Assembly: GCF_900112765.1 (NCBI RefSeq)
Contig: NZ_FOMZ01000003.1
Coordinates: forward strand, 124,001 to 188,000
DNA length: 64,000 bases
Reading direction: 5' to 3'
Source of the DNA: Actinopolyspora alba
GTDB taxonomy: Bacteria; Actinomycetota; Actinomycetes; Mycobacteriales; Pseudonocardiaceae
The position numbers and the translations under genes were made by a program. The notes under the pieces are model-generated. The model was given only the letters and a program-made list of their open reading frames with translations. It searched no databases and was not told the origin of the DNA. Shown here piece by piece: positions 30,009 to 37,778 of the stretch. How positions within the stretch are numbered: position 1 is the first letter of the stretch; each line of letters opens with the position of its first letter.

Positions 30009-30689
30009 TCAGTTGGTTCCCGCGTGTTCGGCGAATTCGGACAGCTGGGCGGGAACGGCGCGCAGTCTCCGCACGAACTCGGTCTCCCGGTTGATCAACG
30101 AGCGGATCTCGCGCATCCGTGCCACCGGGTCGGTCTCGGCGAGCAGGTCCTGCCGGTCGTCCGGTGCGAGAACGCAGTTCTCCGCCAGCGCGTAGGACAG
30201 TTCGGCGAAATCGGTGCTCTCGTCGGGGTTGGTGGTGCCCTCCACCCGGAGTCCGGTCGCCAGGTAGCGCTCCTGGGCGGCTCGGGCCGAGGCCGACAGC
30301 CTGTCCCTGAGCTGTTCGGAGTCCTGCCGCGGAGTGCTGTCCGGCAACCACTCCACGCGGGCCATCAGATAGGGGGCCGCCTCGGTGTCCAGTTGCAACA
30401 GTCGAAAGCGGTCCCGGCCTGTGGTGGTGATGTCGTAGCGCCCCTCCGGGAGCTGTTGCACCTCGTCGAGGTGCGCGGAGCACCCGACCTCGTACATCGC
30501 GTCGACGTTGTCCTCGCCGACCTCCCATCCCTGGCGGATGCCGACCACACCGAACCTGCGGCCGGGTACGACTTCGTTGACCAGATCCATCACGAGTTGC
30601 CGGTAACGTGCCTCGAAGATGTGCAGCGGTAGCGAACCGCCCGGCAACAGTACGTTACCCAGCGGAAACAACGGAAGCGTTTCAGTCAC
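30009..30689 (-). CDS. LON peptidase substrate-binding (N-) domain protein
   Basis: The 226-residue protein consists only of a Lon N-terminal domain. The start LPLFPLGNVLLPGGSLPLHI and FEARYRQLVMDLV is diagnostic, and the AAA and protease domains of Lon are absent. Standalone Lon N-domain proteins are widespread in actinobacteria; their role is unproven, probably substrate recognition or an adaptor. It is transcribed with or near its minus-strand neighbours, 64 bp from the nrtR stop. Confidence 0.92.
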   Translation of the reverse strand: MTETLPLFPLGNVLLPGGSLPLHIFEARYRQLVMDLVNEVVPGRRFGVVGIRQGWEVGEDNVDAMYEVGCSAHLDEVQQLPEGRYDITTTGRDRFRLLQLDTEAAPYLMARVEWLPDSTPRQDSEQLRDRLSASARAAQERYLATGLRVEGTTNPDESTDFAELSYALAENCVLAPDDRQDLLAETDPVARMREIRSLINRETEFVRRLRAVPAQLSEFAEHAGTN

Positions 30690-30752
30690 GTCACCAACCT
30701 ACTTGTACTGTCGCCGCGCTGACCAGCAGAGCCGTTCCAACGGCGCTCCGGG

Positions 30753-31469
30753 TCACGCGGGTGGGCGCAGCACCGCGAATCTGTCCGTGATCTGCAGGTC
30801 GCGGGAGGTGAACCGGAACAGCGCCGGTGGCCGCCCCCCGGACGGGCCCGCCGCCACGGTCTCGCCCGTCGCCTCCAACGCGCCGCGCCGGGACAGCACG
30901 CGTTGCAGGTTCGTGGCCGATACCCGGTACCCCAGGGCGGCCGAATACAGGTCACGCAGTTCGGAGACGGTGAATTTCGGCGGAGCCAGTGCGAAGCCGA
31001 TGTTGGTGTAGGACAGTTTGGAGCGCAGGCGTTCCCGGCCCGCCAGCAGGATCTCCTCGTGGTCGAACGCCGTTTCCGGTAGTGCTTCGACGGGGTGCCA
31101 GGCGGTGTCGTCCGGCAGCTCCGGGTCCGTGTCGCAGGGGATCAGCCCGAGGAACGCGGTGGCCACGATGCGCTTGTCCGGGACTCTGCCGGGGGAACTG
31201 AACACCGCCAGCTGCTCCACGTGTGTGAGCTCGCGCACGTCGACCTTTTCGGCGAGCTGTCTGCGGATGGAGGATTCCACCGTTTCGTCGGGGCCGAGTC
31301 TGCCGCCCGGAAGTGCCCAACGGTTCGGATGGGGTGGGCGGGCGCGTTGCCACAGCAGTGCCTTCAGGGACCCCTGTCGTACCTGTACGACTCCCGCGAG
31401 TACCTCGTGGCCCGTGATGTGGCTCGTATCGCGCTCCCGGGGCCCCGGCGGCGTGTTAGTATTGGACAC
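30753..31469 (-). CDS. nrtR: NrtR, Nudix-related transcriptional repressor of NAD synthesis
   Basis: NrtR represses NAD biosynthesis genes and responds to ADP-ribose. The 238-residue protein has an N-terminal Nudix fold with a degenerate Nudix box ([20 protein letters not shown]; the catalytic RExxEE is replaced by RRQLAEK), so it probably binds rather than hydrolyses ligand. The C-terminal winged-helix (residues ~160-238) has [20 protein letters not shown] and [11 protein letters not shown]. It diverges from nadABC, its expected target. No Shine-Dalgarno precedes GTG 31469 and an inverted repeat abuts it, so the mRNA may be leaderless. Confidence 0.88.
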   Translation of the reverse strand: MSNTNTPPGPRERDTSHITGHEVLAGVVQVRQGSLKALLWQRARPPHPNRWALPGGRLGPDETVESSIRRQLAEKVDVRELTHVEQLAVFSSPGRVPDKRIVATAFLGLIPCDTDPELPDDTAWHPVEALPETAFDHEEILLAGRERLRSKLSYTNIGFALAPPKFTVSELRDLYSAALGYRVSATNLQRVLSRRGALEATGETVAAGPSGGRPPALFRFTSRDLQITDRFAVLRPPA

Positions 31470-31492
31470 GTTTTCGATCCTAAGACGAAAAC
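31470..31492. promoter_or_regulatory. Candidate NrtR operator in the nrtR-nadA intergenic region
   Basis: A perfect 7-bp inverted repeat GTTTTCG (31470-31476) / CGAAAAC (31486-31492), with a 9-bp spacer, lies directly next to the nrtR start and about 100 bp upstream of nadA. A second, weaker one (GTGT-N9-ACAC, 31453-31469) overlaps the nrtR start. An autoregulated NrtR site controlling both directions would fit. Assignment to NrtR is inference from position. Confidence 0.6.
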
Positions 31493-31593
31493 CCTGGTCG
31501 CGAAATCAGGAGTTCGACAACCCGGTGATCAACCGGGCCCCGCGGGGAAATCGGCGCGGTGGTTCGACCACTCGCGTCGGTGAGGAGGAGGAC

Positions 31594-32670
31594 ATGGCCG
31601 CGACAGCAGCCACCGCCGGTGGTTACGGCAACCCGGCCGGACTCGACACCGCAGATCTGCGGCGCACCGAAGACGGTTACACGGGTATTCCCGGTAACGC
31701 GGCGTGGGCGGCCGAGGTCCGTCGGCTGGCCGAGCGGCTGGACGCCGTGCTGCTCGCACACAACTACCAGCTGCCCGAGATCCAGGACGTCGCCGATCAC
31801 ACCGGCGACTCGTTGGCGCTCAGCAGGATCGCCGCCGAGAGCACGGCTAGCACGATCGTCTTCTGCGGCGTGCACTTCATGGCCGAGACCGCCAAGATCC
31901 TCAGCCCGGACAAGACAGTGCTGATTCCCGACGAGCGGGCTGGATGCTCACTGGCGGACTCGATCACCGCCGACGACCTTCGCTCCTGGAAGGCCGAATT
32001 CGTGCGAGCGGGCGAGCCCGAGCCGGTGGTGGTCTCCTACGTCAACACCACGGCCGAGGTCAAGGCCGAAACCGATGTCTGCTGCACCTCCTCGAACGCG
32101 GTCGAGGTCGTGCGCTCGATTCCGGAGGAACGTCCGGTGCTGTTCTGTCCGGATCAGTTCCTCGGCGCGCACGTGCAGCGGGAGACCGGTAGGCCGAACC
32201 TGCACGTCTGGGCGGGTGAGTGCCACGTGCACGCCGGAATCAACGGTGCCGAACTCGCGGAGCGGGCCGCTGCCGATCCGGAGTCGGAGCTGTTCATCCA
32301 CCCGGAGTGCGGTTGTGCCACCTCGGCGCTCTACCTGGCCGGGGACGGGACCGTGGACTCCGAGCGGGTCAGGATCCTGTCGACCGGTGGGATGCTCGAC
32401 GCGGCGCACCGAACCGGTGCGTCCTCGGTGCTGGTCGCCACCGAGGTCGGGATGCTGCACCAGCTGCGCACGGCGGCCCCGGAGGTGGACTTCCGGCCGG
32501 TGAACGACCGCGCATCCTGCAAGTACATGAAGATGATCACCCCTGCCGCGCTGCTGCGCTGCCTGACCGAGCAGGCCGACGAGGTCAGCGTCGATACCGA
32601 GACGGCGCGGCGTGCTCGCTCGGCCGTGGAGCGGATGATCAGCATCGGCCGGCCCGGTGGTGGCGAATGA
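31594..32670 (+). CDS. nadA: Quinolinate synthase NadA
   Basis: NadA condenses iminoaspartate and dihydroxyacetone phosphate to quinolinate using a [4Fe-4S] cluster. The 358-residue protein shows [33 protein letters not shown] and the cluster cysteines in [17 protein letters not shown] and [13 protein letters not shown] 31594 has an ideal GAGGAGGAGG site at 31582. Open frame continues upstream only by chance. The stop overlaps the nadB start (ATGA). Likely repressed by NrtR. Confidence 0.97.
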   Translation: MAATAATAGGYGNPAGLDTADLRRTEDGYTGIPGNAAWAAEVRRLAERLDAVLLAHNYQLPEIQDVADHTGDSLALSRIAAESTASTIVFCGVHFMAETAKILSPDKTVLIPDERAGCSLADSITADDLRSWKAEFVRAGEPEPVVVSYVNTTAEVKAETDVCCTSSNAVEVVRSIPEERPVLFCPDQFLGAHVQRETGRPNLHVWAGECHVHAGINGAELAERAAADPESELFIHPECGCATSALYLAGDGTVDSERVRILSTGGMLDAAHRTGASSVLVATEVGMLHQLRTAAPEVDFRPVNDRASCKYMKMITPAALLRCLTEQADEVSVDTETARRARSAVERMISIGRPGGGE

Positions 32671-34271
32671 CCTGGCACGCGGGTGCGGACCTGCTGGTCG
32701 TCGGAACCGGTGTCGCCGGGTTGACCGCCGCGCTGCGCGCCCGTGAGCGCGGGCTGCGCGTGTTGGTGGTCTCCAAGGAGGCCGCCGGTGTCGGCAACAC
32801 CGAATGGGCCCAGGGCGGTATCGCCGTGGTCAGGTCGGAGGAGTGCGATCCCGCCGACAGCGTCCGACAGCACGTGCGGGACACCCTCGAGGCGGGCGCC
32901 GGGCTCTGCTCCACCTCGGCGGTGCGCACGATACTCGGCGACGGTGCGGCCGCGGTGCGTCGGCTGTGCGCGGCGGGCGCACGGTTCGACGGCGAGGCGT
33001 CCGGGGCGCTCTCCCGTACCCGCGAGGGCGGGCACAGCGCGTTCCGCGTGATTCACGCCGGTGGTGACGCGACCGGTGCCGAGGTGCAGCGGGCCCTGGT
33101 CGAGGCCGGCACCGAGGCGGGAATCCCGATACTGGAGAACCACTGCGTGGTCGAGCTGTCGCACACCGAGTGGGGAGCGGTCGGTGGTGCGCTCGTGCTC
33201 GACCACGCGGGCAGGCCCGGTGTCGTGCAGGCACCCGCCGTGTTGCTGGCCACCGGTGGGCTCGGTCAGCTGTACCGGGCGACGACCAATCCGGAGGTCG
33301 CCACCGGGGACGGCGTGGCGCTCGGCCTGCGCGCCGGTGCCGCGGTCGCGGACCTGGAATTCGTCCAGTTTCACCCGACCGTGTTGCACACTTCCGCCAC
33401 CGAGCGTGGGAGCCGTCCGTTGATCACCGAGGCGGTACGGGGCGAAGGAGCCGTGCTGCTGGATTCCCGAGGTGAACCGGTGATGGCGGGCAGGCACCCG
33501 ATGGGGGATCTGGCTCCCCGCGACGTCGTCGCCGCGGCGATCAACGAGAAGCTCGCCGAGACCGGCTCGGAGTCGGTCTACCTCGACGCGACCGGACTCG
33601 GCGACGGATTCGTCGCGCGTTTCCCGACCGTGTACACGGCGTGCCGGGACGCCGGGATCGATCCGTTGGTCGAACCCATCCCGGTCACCACGGCCGCGCA
33701 CTACTCCTGCGGCGGGATCATGTGCGATGTCGACGGCAGAACCGGGGTGACCGGCCTGTACGTCGCGGGCGAGGTCGCCCGTACCGGGCTGCACGGTGCC
33801 AACAGGCTCGCCTCCAACAGCCTGCTGGAAGGGCTGGTGCTCGGTACCCGCTCCGCCGATGCCGCGCTGCGCGATCTCCGATCGGGATCCCTGCGCAGGG
33901 GTTCGGTGGTCACCGAACGCCCGCCAGCCGCCGCCGTGGTCGAGCGTTCCCGGCTGCAGCGGCTCATGAGCGGATACGCCGGGATCGGGCGGCACGCCGA
34001 CGGGCTGCGTCGGGCCAAGTCCGGACTGGACGCCGCGGCCGTGGTGCGGCCGTTGCGGAGTCGCTCGGAGGTCGAGGACGCCGCTCTCGGGCTCACGGCC
34101 CACGCGCTGCTCGCCGCGGCCGCGGACCGGACCGAATCGCGCGGCTGCCACCGGCGCTACGACCACCCCGGCACCGACGATCTGCGGTGGGGGCGCCCCA
34201 ATCCGTTGCGGCTGGACGTGTCCGGCTGGTTGATCCGTTCCACCCCGGAGGAATCGAGGGAAGTGGCTTGA
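32667..34271 (+). CDS. nadB: L-aspartate oxidase NadB
   Basis: NadB oxidises L-aspartate to iminoaspartate with FAD, feeding NadA. The 534-residue protein opens with the Rossmann motif [20 protein letters not shown], then [12 protein letters not shown] and the fumarate-reductase-like active-site region [30 protein letters not shown] and [20 protein letters not shown] complete the flavoprotein domain, followed by a helical C-terminal domain (CHRRYDHP). ATG 32667 overlaps the nadA stop and TTG 34268 of nadC overlaps its own stop, so the three genes are translationally coupled. Confidence 0.97.
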   Translation: MTWHAGADLLVVGTGVAGLTAALRARERGLRVLVVSKEAAGVGNTEWAQGGIAVVRSEECDPADSVRQHVRDTLEAGAGLCSTSAVRTILGDGAAAVRRLCAAGARFDGEASGALSRTREGGHSAFRVIHAGGDATGAEVQRALVEAGTEAGIPILENHCVVELSHTEWGAVGGALVLDHAGRPGVVQAPAVLLATGGLGQLYRATTNPEVATGDGVALGLRAGAAVADLEFVQFHPTVLHTSATERGSRPLITEAVRGEGAVLLDSRGEPVMAGRHPMGDLAPRDVVAAAINEKLAETGSESVYLDATGLGDGFVARFPTVYTACRDAGIDPLVEPIPVTTAAHYSCGGIMCDVDGRTGVTGLYVAGEVARTGLHGANRLASNSLLEGLVLGTRSADAALRDLRSGSLRRGSVVTERPPAAAVVERSRLQRLMSGYAGIGRHADGLRRAKSGLDAAAVVRPLRSRSEVEDAALGLTAHALLAAAADRTESRGCHRRYDHPGTDDLRWGRPNPLRLDVSGWLIRSTPEESREVA

Positions 34272-35155
34272 ACCTCTCCGAGGACACCGTCCGAAATCTG
34301 CGTACCGCCGGACTGGACCCAGCGGAGAGCTCGGCTCTGGTGCGTGCGGCGCTGGCCGAGGACCTGCGCTACGGCCCGGACGCCACCACGAGGGCCACCG
34401 TGCCCGCCGAGGCGGTGGCCACCGCCTCGTTCAACACCCGAGCAGCCGGTGTGGTGGCCGGGCTGCCGTTCGTGCTGGCCGTGCTGGACGAGACGATCGG
34501 TCCGGACGGCTATCAGGTGCTCTCGGCGGTCTCCGACGGCGGGGAGGTCGCCGCGGCCGAGTGCGTGCTCGCGATCCGCGCACCGGTGGGCGGTCTGCTC
34601 ACCGCCGAACGGACGGCGTTGAACCTGCTGTGCCACCTCTCCGGCGTCGCGACGGCCACGGCGGCCTGGGTCGCGGCGGTGCGCGACTCGCACTGCGTGA
34701 TCCGGGACAGTCGCAAGACCGTGCCCGGAATCAGACTGCCGCAGAAGTACGCGGTGCGCTGCGGTGGCGGCAGCAACCATCGGCTCGGGCTCGGCGACGC
34801 CATGCTCGTCAAGGACAACCACGTGGCAGCCGCCGGTTCCGTGACCGCCGCGCTGCGGGCATGTCGTGAGTACGCGCCCGAACTGGAGCTAGAGGTCGAG
34901 GTGTCCGGTCTCGACGAACTCGACGAGGTGCTGCCCGAGAACCCGGCGTTGGTGCTGCTGGACAACTTCACGCCGGAGGACTGCGCCGAAGCGGTCCGAC
35001 GTGCCGCCGCACGTTCTCCCCGAACCGGACTGGAGGCCTCCGGGGGACTCACCCTCGACGTCGCACCGGCCTACGCCGCCACCGGGGTGCACTACCTGGC
35101 GGTCGGAGCGCTGACTCATTCGGCGGGAGTGCTGGACATCGGGCTGGACATTTGA
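34268..35155 (+). CDS. nadC: Nicotinate-nucleotide pyrophosphorylase (carboxylating) NadC
   Basis: NadC converts quinolinate and PRPP to nicotinate mononucleotide, CO2 and PPi. The 295-residue protein has ALAEDLRYGPDATTRATVPA, LLTAERTALNLLCHLSGVAT, DSRKTVPGIRLPQKYAVRCG (substrate-binding R, K and H), NHRLGLGDAMLVKDNH and the C-terminal EASGGLTLD. The start TTG 34268 overlaps the nadB stop and is supported by GAGGGAAG upstream. With nadA and nadB it completes the aspartate route to NaMN. Confidence 0.96.
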   Translation: MNLSEDTVRNLRTAGLDPAESSALVRAALAEDLRYGPDATTRATVPAEAVATASFNTRAAGVVAGLPFVLAVLDETIGPDGYQVLSAVSDGGEVAAAECVLAIRAPVGGLLTAERTALNLLCHLSGVATATAAWVAAVRDSHCVIRDSRKTVPGIRLPQKYAVRCGGGSNHRLGLGDAMLVKDNHVAAAGSVTAALRACREYAPELELEVEVSGLDELDEVLPENPALVLLDNFTPEDCAEAVRRAAARSPRTGLEASGGLTLDVAPAYAATGVHYLAVGALTHSAGVLDIGLDI

Positions 35156-35169
35156 ACCGGTTCCGACAC

Positions 35170-35203
35170 ACCGGGTTCGATCGGTGCGGCGATCGAACCC
35201 GGT
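35170..35203. terminator. Terminator downstream of nadC
   Basis: Perfect 13-bp inverted repeat ACCGGGTTCGATC (35170-35182) / GATCGAACCCGGT (35191-35203) with an 8-nt loop, 15 bp after the nadC stop. It marks the left border of the accessory island. Confidence 0.75.
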
Positions 35204-35264
35204 CCGGCCGGAGCTTTCCTCGCACGCCGTCTTGATCGGGTCACTTCCGCACTCGGATCGCGTC

Positions 35265-35460
35265 TCAGTACCAGTATCCGGGCTGCCACCGCACGGATTC
35301 GGGGCGTAGTCCGGTGCGGCAGTACTCGGCGATGGCCTCGCGGGCTCGATCGAGGGGCAGCGAGGCAGAGGCGGGGAACCACAGGTCGCCTTCGGGGTCG
35401 AACAGCAGCGGGGGTGTGTCCTCAGTGGCCTGTGGGTGGCCGGACAGCTCCGCACCGGCC
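35265..35460 (-). pseudogene. Truncated Imm1-type immunity gene (3' remnant)
   Basis: Reading leftward to TGA 35265, the frame ends LLFDPEGDLWFPASASLPLD, then RAREAIAEYCRTGLRPESVR and WQPGYWY. This matches the end of the intact immunity gene at 35686-36147 (LVLDPEGLDFPHTSSLPLED ... EYGRTGTRPECVRWQPGQWY). Nucleotide similarity is also high over the last ~70 bp of both genes. The N-terminal half, including any start codon, is missing, and similarity fades near 35460, close to the CRISPR-like repeats. It is a decayed paralogue, probably from an older immunity array. Confidence 0.75.
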
Positions 35461-35525
35461 CCTCGACGAAGAAGGGCCGCTGCCCCGGAAAACGTCGAGC
35501 CCCGGCCGATAATGGCCCGGGCTCG

Positions 35526-35616
35526 AACTATTCCCCGCGTGCGCGGGGCCTACACCGACCAGTCCCACCGCCCGGACGGGCAACCGGGTCCATCCCCGCG
35601 TGCGCGGGGCCTACAC
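35526..35616 (-). CRISPR. Two-repeat CRISPR remnant with type I-E repeat architecture
   Basis: A 24-nt sequence centred on the palindrome CCCCGCGTGCGCGGGG is repeated identically at 35532-35555 and 35593-35616, exactly 61 bp apart: the 28-nt repeat plus 33-nt spacer period of type I-E arrays. Read on the minus strand, the right copy continues GGGGATGGACC, close to the usual actinobacterial I-E repeat end. The left copy diverges there (GGGGAATAGTT), as expected of the terminal, leader-distal repeat. One 33-nt spacer lies at 35554-35586. No cas gene is in the window and no further copies occur at ±61 bp. Confidence 0.65.
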
Positions 35617-35685
35617 TTCGTGACCTGCGATCTTAACAGTGCTTTCCCGTTGTGGGAATCACTTTCGTTCCGGACAAGACGGTGG

Positions 35686-36147
35686 TCAGTACCATTGTCC
35701 GGGCTGCCACCGCACGCACTCGGGGCGTGTTCCGGTGCGGCCGTACTCGGTGACAGCGGTTCGTACGTCTTCCAGCGGTAGTGAGGACGTGTGGGGAAAG
35801 TCGAGCCCTTCGGGGTCGAGTACCAGACTGGGAGCGTGGTTGGGCTCGTCGGGGTTGTAGGAGTAAACGAGTGCGCCGTTCGGTGCTCCGGGATGCATGT
35901 AGTGCAGCGCGCCCCACCCGAGGAATGGATTCACACTGACCATGAGTCGCCCCCGTGGGAATTCGTGGATGCTGCCGTCGTCGTTTTCTCGACACGGGCG
36001 ATCCCATACGTAGACCTGTGAAATCAGGTGGTAGTTGGGGCTCGCGATCCGTTTGGTGAGGTCGTCGAGTTCAGCAGGGGTGTAGGCATAGCGGAACTCG
36101 CCGCCTAGGATGCCCGTCACCACCGGAAACGGTGTGGTAGTTGTCAT
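35686..36147 (-). CDS. Imm1 family immunity protein (antitoxin for the deaminase)
   Basis: The 153-residue protein has no signal or membrane segment. VVTGILGGEFRYAYTPAELD, NYHLISQVYVWDRP, PRGRLMVSVNPFLGWGALHY and the C-terminal WQPGQWY fit the Imm1 immunity family, which pairs with SCP1.201/DddA-type deaminase toxins. Its ATG (36147) overlaps the toxin stop (ATGA), so production of the two should be coupled. Its predicted job is to bind and block the toxin in the producing cell. A 3' remnant of a paralogue lies downstream beyond the CRISPR repeats. Confidence 0.8.
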   Translation of the reverse strand: MTTTTPFPVVTGILGGEFRYAYTPAELDDLTKRIASPNYHLISQVYVWDRPCRENDDGSIHEFPRGRLMVSVNPFLGWGALHYMHPGAPNGALVYSYNPDEPNHAPSLVLDPEGLDFPHTSSLPLEDVRTAVTEYGRTGTRPECVRWQPGQWY

Positions 36148-36881
36148 GGCCGCGCCTGCCCGCGTATCTCGATGGGTGTCTCACGGCCGGGTTGCCACAC
36201 CACGAGCACCGAGCCACGCGGGAGGATAGCCCGAACCGCTTGCTTACAGTTGAATTCTCCAGTACACATCGTATTGTTCAGTACCACGACCCCACGTGTT
36301 TGCCCTGCCTCTTTCATCCGTTGGGCGTATTTGGCTTCGACGTGCAACACGACACCTGGAGCTCCTCGGGTGTCGGGGTCACCGAAAACGCGCGAGTTGT
36401 GCAGGTTCAGCCGGGCACGTTCGGAAACCTCTTCGCGTCCGCTGGTCAGGATCTGTTCGTTGCCGTCTTGGTCGTAGACCAGCCCGGAAGTCTGCCCGCC
36501 GGTGTGCTCGGGTAGCCGTTCGCGAACCTGCTCGATCCACGAGCGGTCTCGGGACGCGTCGGTGGGAATCCGGGGTGTGGTCGAGGGGTGGGGCAGACTC
36601 GGCGGCGGCTGATCGCCGTGCACGCCGAGCAGGCCCAGATAGTTCACCAGGTGCTCGCGGGTGTTGTCGGACAGCGCGAGCACGTCGTCGATGAGCTCGC
36701 GGGCTCGCTCGAACAGCCCCACGCCCTCGGCCAGTTCGGGTGAGGTGCTGCCCTGACCGATTTCGGCCAGGGTCGGCAGGGCGTATTCCTCGATCCAGGC
36801 ACGTGCTTGGTGCAGTCGCTCGGGCGGCAGTCGTCCGAGCATTCCACCGAGTGTGTTGCCCACCTCCTCCACATGGGACAT
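36144..36881 (-). CDS. DddA/SCP1.201-like double-stranded DNA deaminase toxin
   Basis: The 245-residue protein has a helical N-terminal half (residues 1-90), a Pro-rich linker (~90-108) and a C-terminal deaminase domain (~112-245). The zinc and catalytic motif is H180-V-E182 in VVLHVEAKYAQRM, followed by VVVLNNTMCTGEFNC with C206 and C212 (Cys-x5-Cys) and then LPRGSVLVVW. This H-x-E...C-x5-C layout is that of SCP1.201-like deaminases, related to DddA, which deaminates cytosine in double-stranded DNA. No secretion signal is visible, so it is either exported by a specialised system or acts inside the cell. ATG 36881 has GGGGAG upstream. Confidence 0.82.
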   Translation of the reverse strand: MSHVEEVGNTLGGMLGRLPPERLHQARAWIEEYALPTLAEIGQGSTSPELAEGVGLFERARELIDDVLALSDNTREHLVNYLGLLGVHGDQPPPSLPHPSTTPRIPTDASRDRSWIEQVRERLPEHTGGQTSGLVYDQDGNEQILTSGREEVSERARLNLHNSRVFGDPDTRGAPGVVLHVEAKYAQRMKEAGQTRGVVVLNNTMCTGEFNCKQAVRAILPRGSVLVVWQPGRETPIEIRGQARP

Positions 36882-36890
36882 ACCGCTCCC

Positions 36891-37139
36891 CTACAGGACG
36901 GCGGAGAAGGCACTGACGTGTTCGGTGGCCCGCACAACCGCTTGGACCGCTTCGTCCGTCTTCTCGTGAGCGTTGGCGAACAGTTGAAGTGCTTGTCGCA
37001 CGTCATCATTGGTGCTGGTCCCGGCCACCTGGTGCAGCAGTCCGCGTAGCTCCTCCAGCCTGGTTCGCACGGCCGCAAGTTCACCGGTGGGCGCGGTATC
37101 GATGATCTGCTGCAGCTGACCGCGGATTTCTTCGAGCAT
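36891..37139 (-). CDS. Small helical protein, DUF6244-like, upstream partner of the deaminase toxin
   Basis: The 82-residue all-helical protein (LEEIRGQLQQIIDTAPTGEL, VRTRLEELRGLLHQV, VRQALQLFANAHEKTDEAVQ) has no membrane segment or Cys. AGGAG lies 8 bp before ATG 37139. The stop is 9 bp before the toxin start, so it belongs to the same operon. Small helical proteins of this kind (DUF6244 group) often precede deaminase or other polymorphic toxins in actinobacteria; whether it is an adaptor for export, a chaperone or a second neutraliser is not known. Confidence 0.7.
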   Translation of the reverse strand: MLEEIRGQLQQIIDTAPTGELAAVRTRLEELRGLLHQVAGTSTNDDVRQALQLFANAHEKTDEAVQAVVRATEHVSAFSAVL

Positions 37140-37168
37140 ACGGTTCTCCTATCGATGAGATGTGACGG

Positions 37169-37189
37169 CCAACCCCTGCCTGGGGTTGG
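37169..37189. promoter_or_regulatory. Inverted repeat in the leader of the toxin operon
   Basis: Perfect inverted repeat CCAACCCC (37169-37176) / GGGGTTGG (37182-37189), 5-nt loop, 30-50 bp upstream of the first toxin-operon start codon (37139). It could be an operator or an mRNA hairpin in the leader. Confidence 0.45.
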
Positions 37190-37346
37190 TATTGGGAAGG
37201 CGACCCGTTGGGTGGCGGTATAGCTGTCTTGGTCATGTCTCTCCTCGTGGTGACCGCCCGGCCGGGACGGGGGAGGGGAGTAGCCCGGCCGGGCGGCGGA
37301 CGGCCCGGCACCGGAGGTCGGGGTCTCGACAGTGCCGGACCGTGGT

Positions 37347-37568
37347 TCAAAGGCGTCGTAATCCGTTCAGGACGCGACGCATCAGATCGAGCTCCGGGGA
37401 AGCGAATGGGCTGGACAGGTCCGAGGTAGTCTTTGGACGCCATTCCGGTAGGTAGGGACTACCGGAGTGGCCTTCTTCCGGTGATACCGGAGGCAGCGTG
37501 CCGGACCATCGGCGATACCGGGGTGGTCGTGCCACCCGCGATTCCCGACTCCGAGGTTCGTCCGTCAT
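37347..37568 (-). CDS. Possible small protein upstream of the toxin operon
   Basis: A 73-codon frame on the same strand as the toxin operon. The Arg/Ser/Pro-rich N-terminus is unremarkable, but the C-terminus FASPELDLMRRVLNGLRRL is a well-formed amphipathic helix of a kind seen at the ends of small Pseudonocardiales proteins. Codon third positions are less GC-rich than in clear genes. I do not recognise a family. It may instead be non-coding upstream sequence of the operon. Confidence 0.35.
   Translation of the reverse strand: MTDEPRSRESRVARPPRYRRWSGTLPPVSPEEGHSGSPYLPEWRPKTTSDLSSPFASPELDLMRRVLNGLRRL
37445..37491. repeat. Clustered TACCGG inverted repeats
   Basis: Two perfect inverted repeats lie close together: CCGGTAG-N7-CTACCGG (37445-37465) and TCCGGT-GAT-ACCGGA (37477-37491). 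Another GATACCGG occurs near 37511. They fall within or just upstream of the doubtful 73-codon frame. They may be regulatory, or may simply reflect the GC-rich sequence. Confidence 0.4.
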
Positions 37569-37778
37569 TTCGGGAGTACCATCTACCGTTCCGATCGAGA
37601 GTCCATGTCGTCGAGTTCTCCGGTAACCGAACTCTTCGGGACACCGATCGGTTCTCGTGAGACGTCGTCTGTGATCGGGGGAGATTCGGCTGTACTCGAA
37701 TCGGGGTGCGAGAACTTCGAGTGGGAATGTCAGGATCCGGATCGCAGGATGTAACCACGGCCCTTTTGACTCAACTGC
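37569..37778. other. Intergenic region between the two minus-strand operons of the island
   Basis: About 210 bp, less GC-rich than flanking genes. Overlapping frames on both strands show no codon bias or motif. It probably holds the promoter of the toxin-side genes and the end of the Cys-rich protein operon. Confidence 0.4.

Noticed and set aside
35116-35455. Alternative minus-strand frames over the immunity remnant
   Set aside because: Only the frame ending at 35265 resembles Imm1; the others read RAVAARILVLR-type sequence without homology.
35465-35525. Possible third CRISPR repeat one period to the left
   Set aside because: No copy of the GC palindrome occurs at the expected position; nor one period to the right.
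37081-37236. 51-codon frame starting behind GAGGAG upstream of the toxin operon
   Set aside because: It overlaps the better-supported 82-codon gene in another frame and lacks a recognisable fold; kept only as a possible leader in the findings.
37459-37758. 99-codon minus frame and 75-codon plus frame in the island gap
   Set aside because: Composition is not coding-like and no ribosome site or motif is present.
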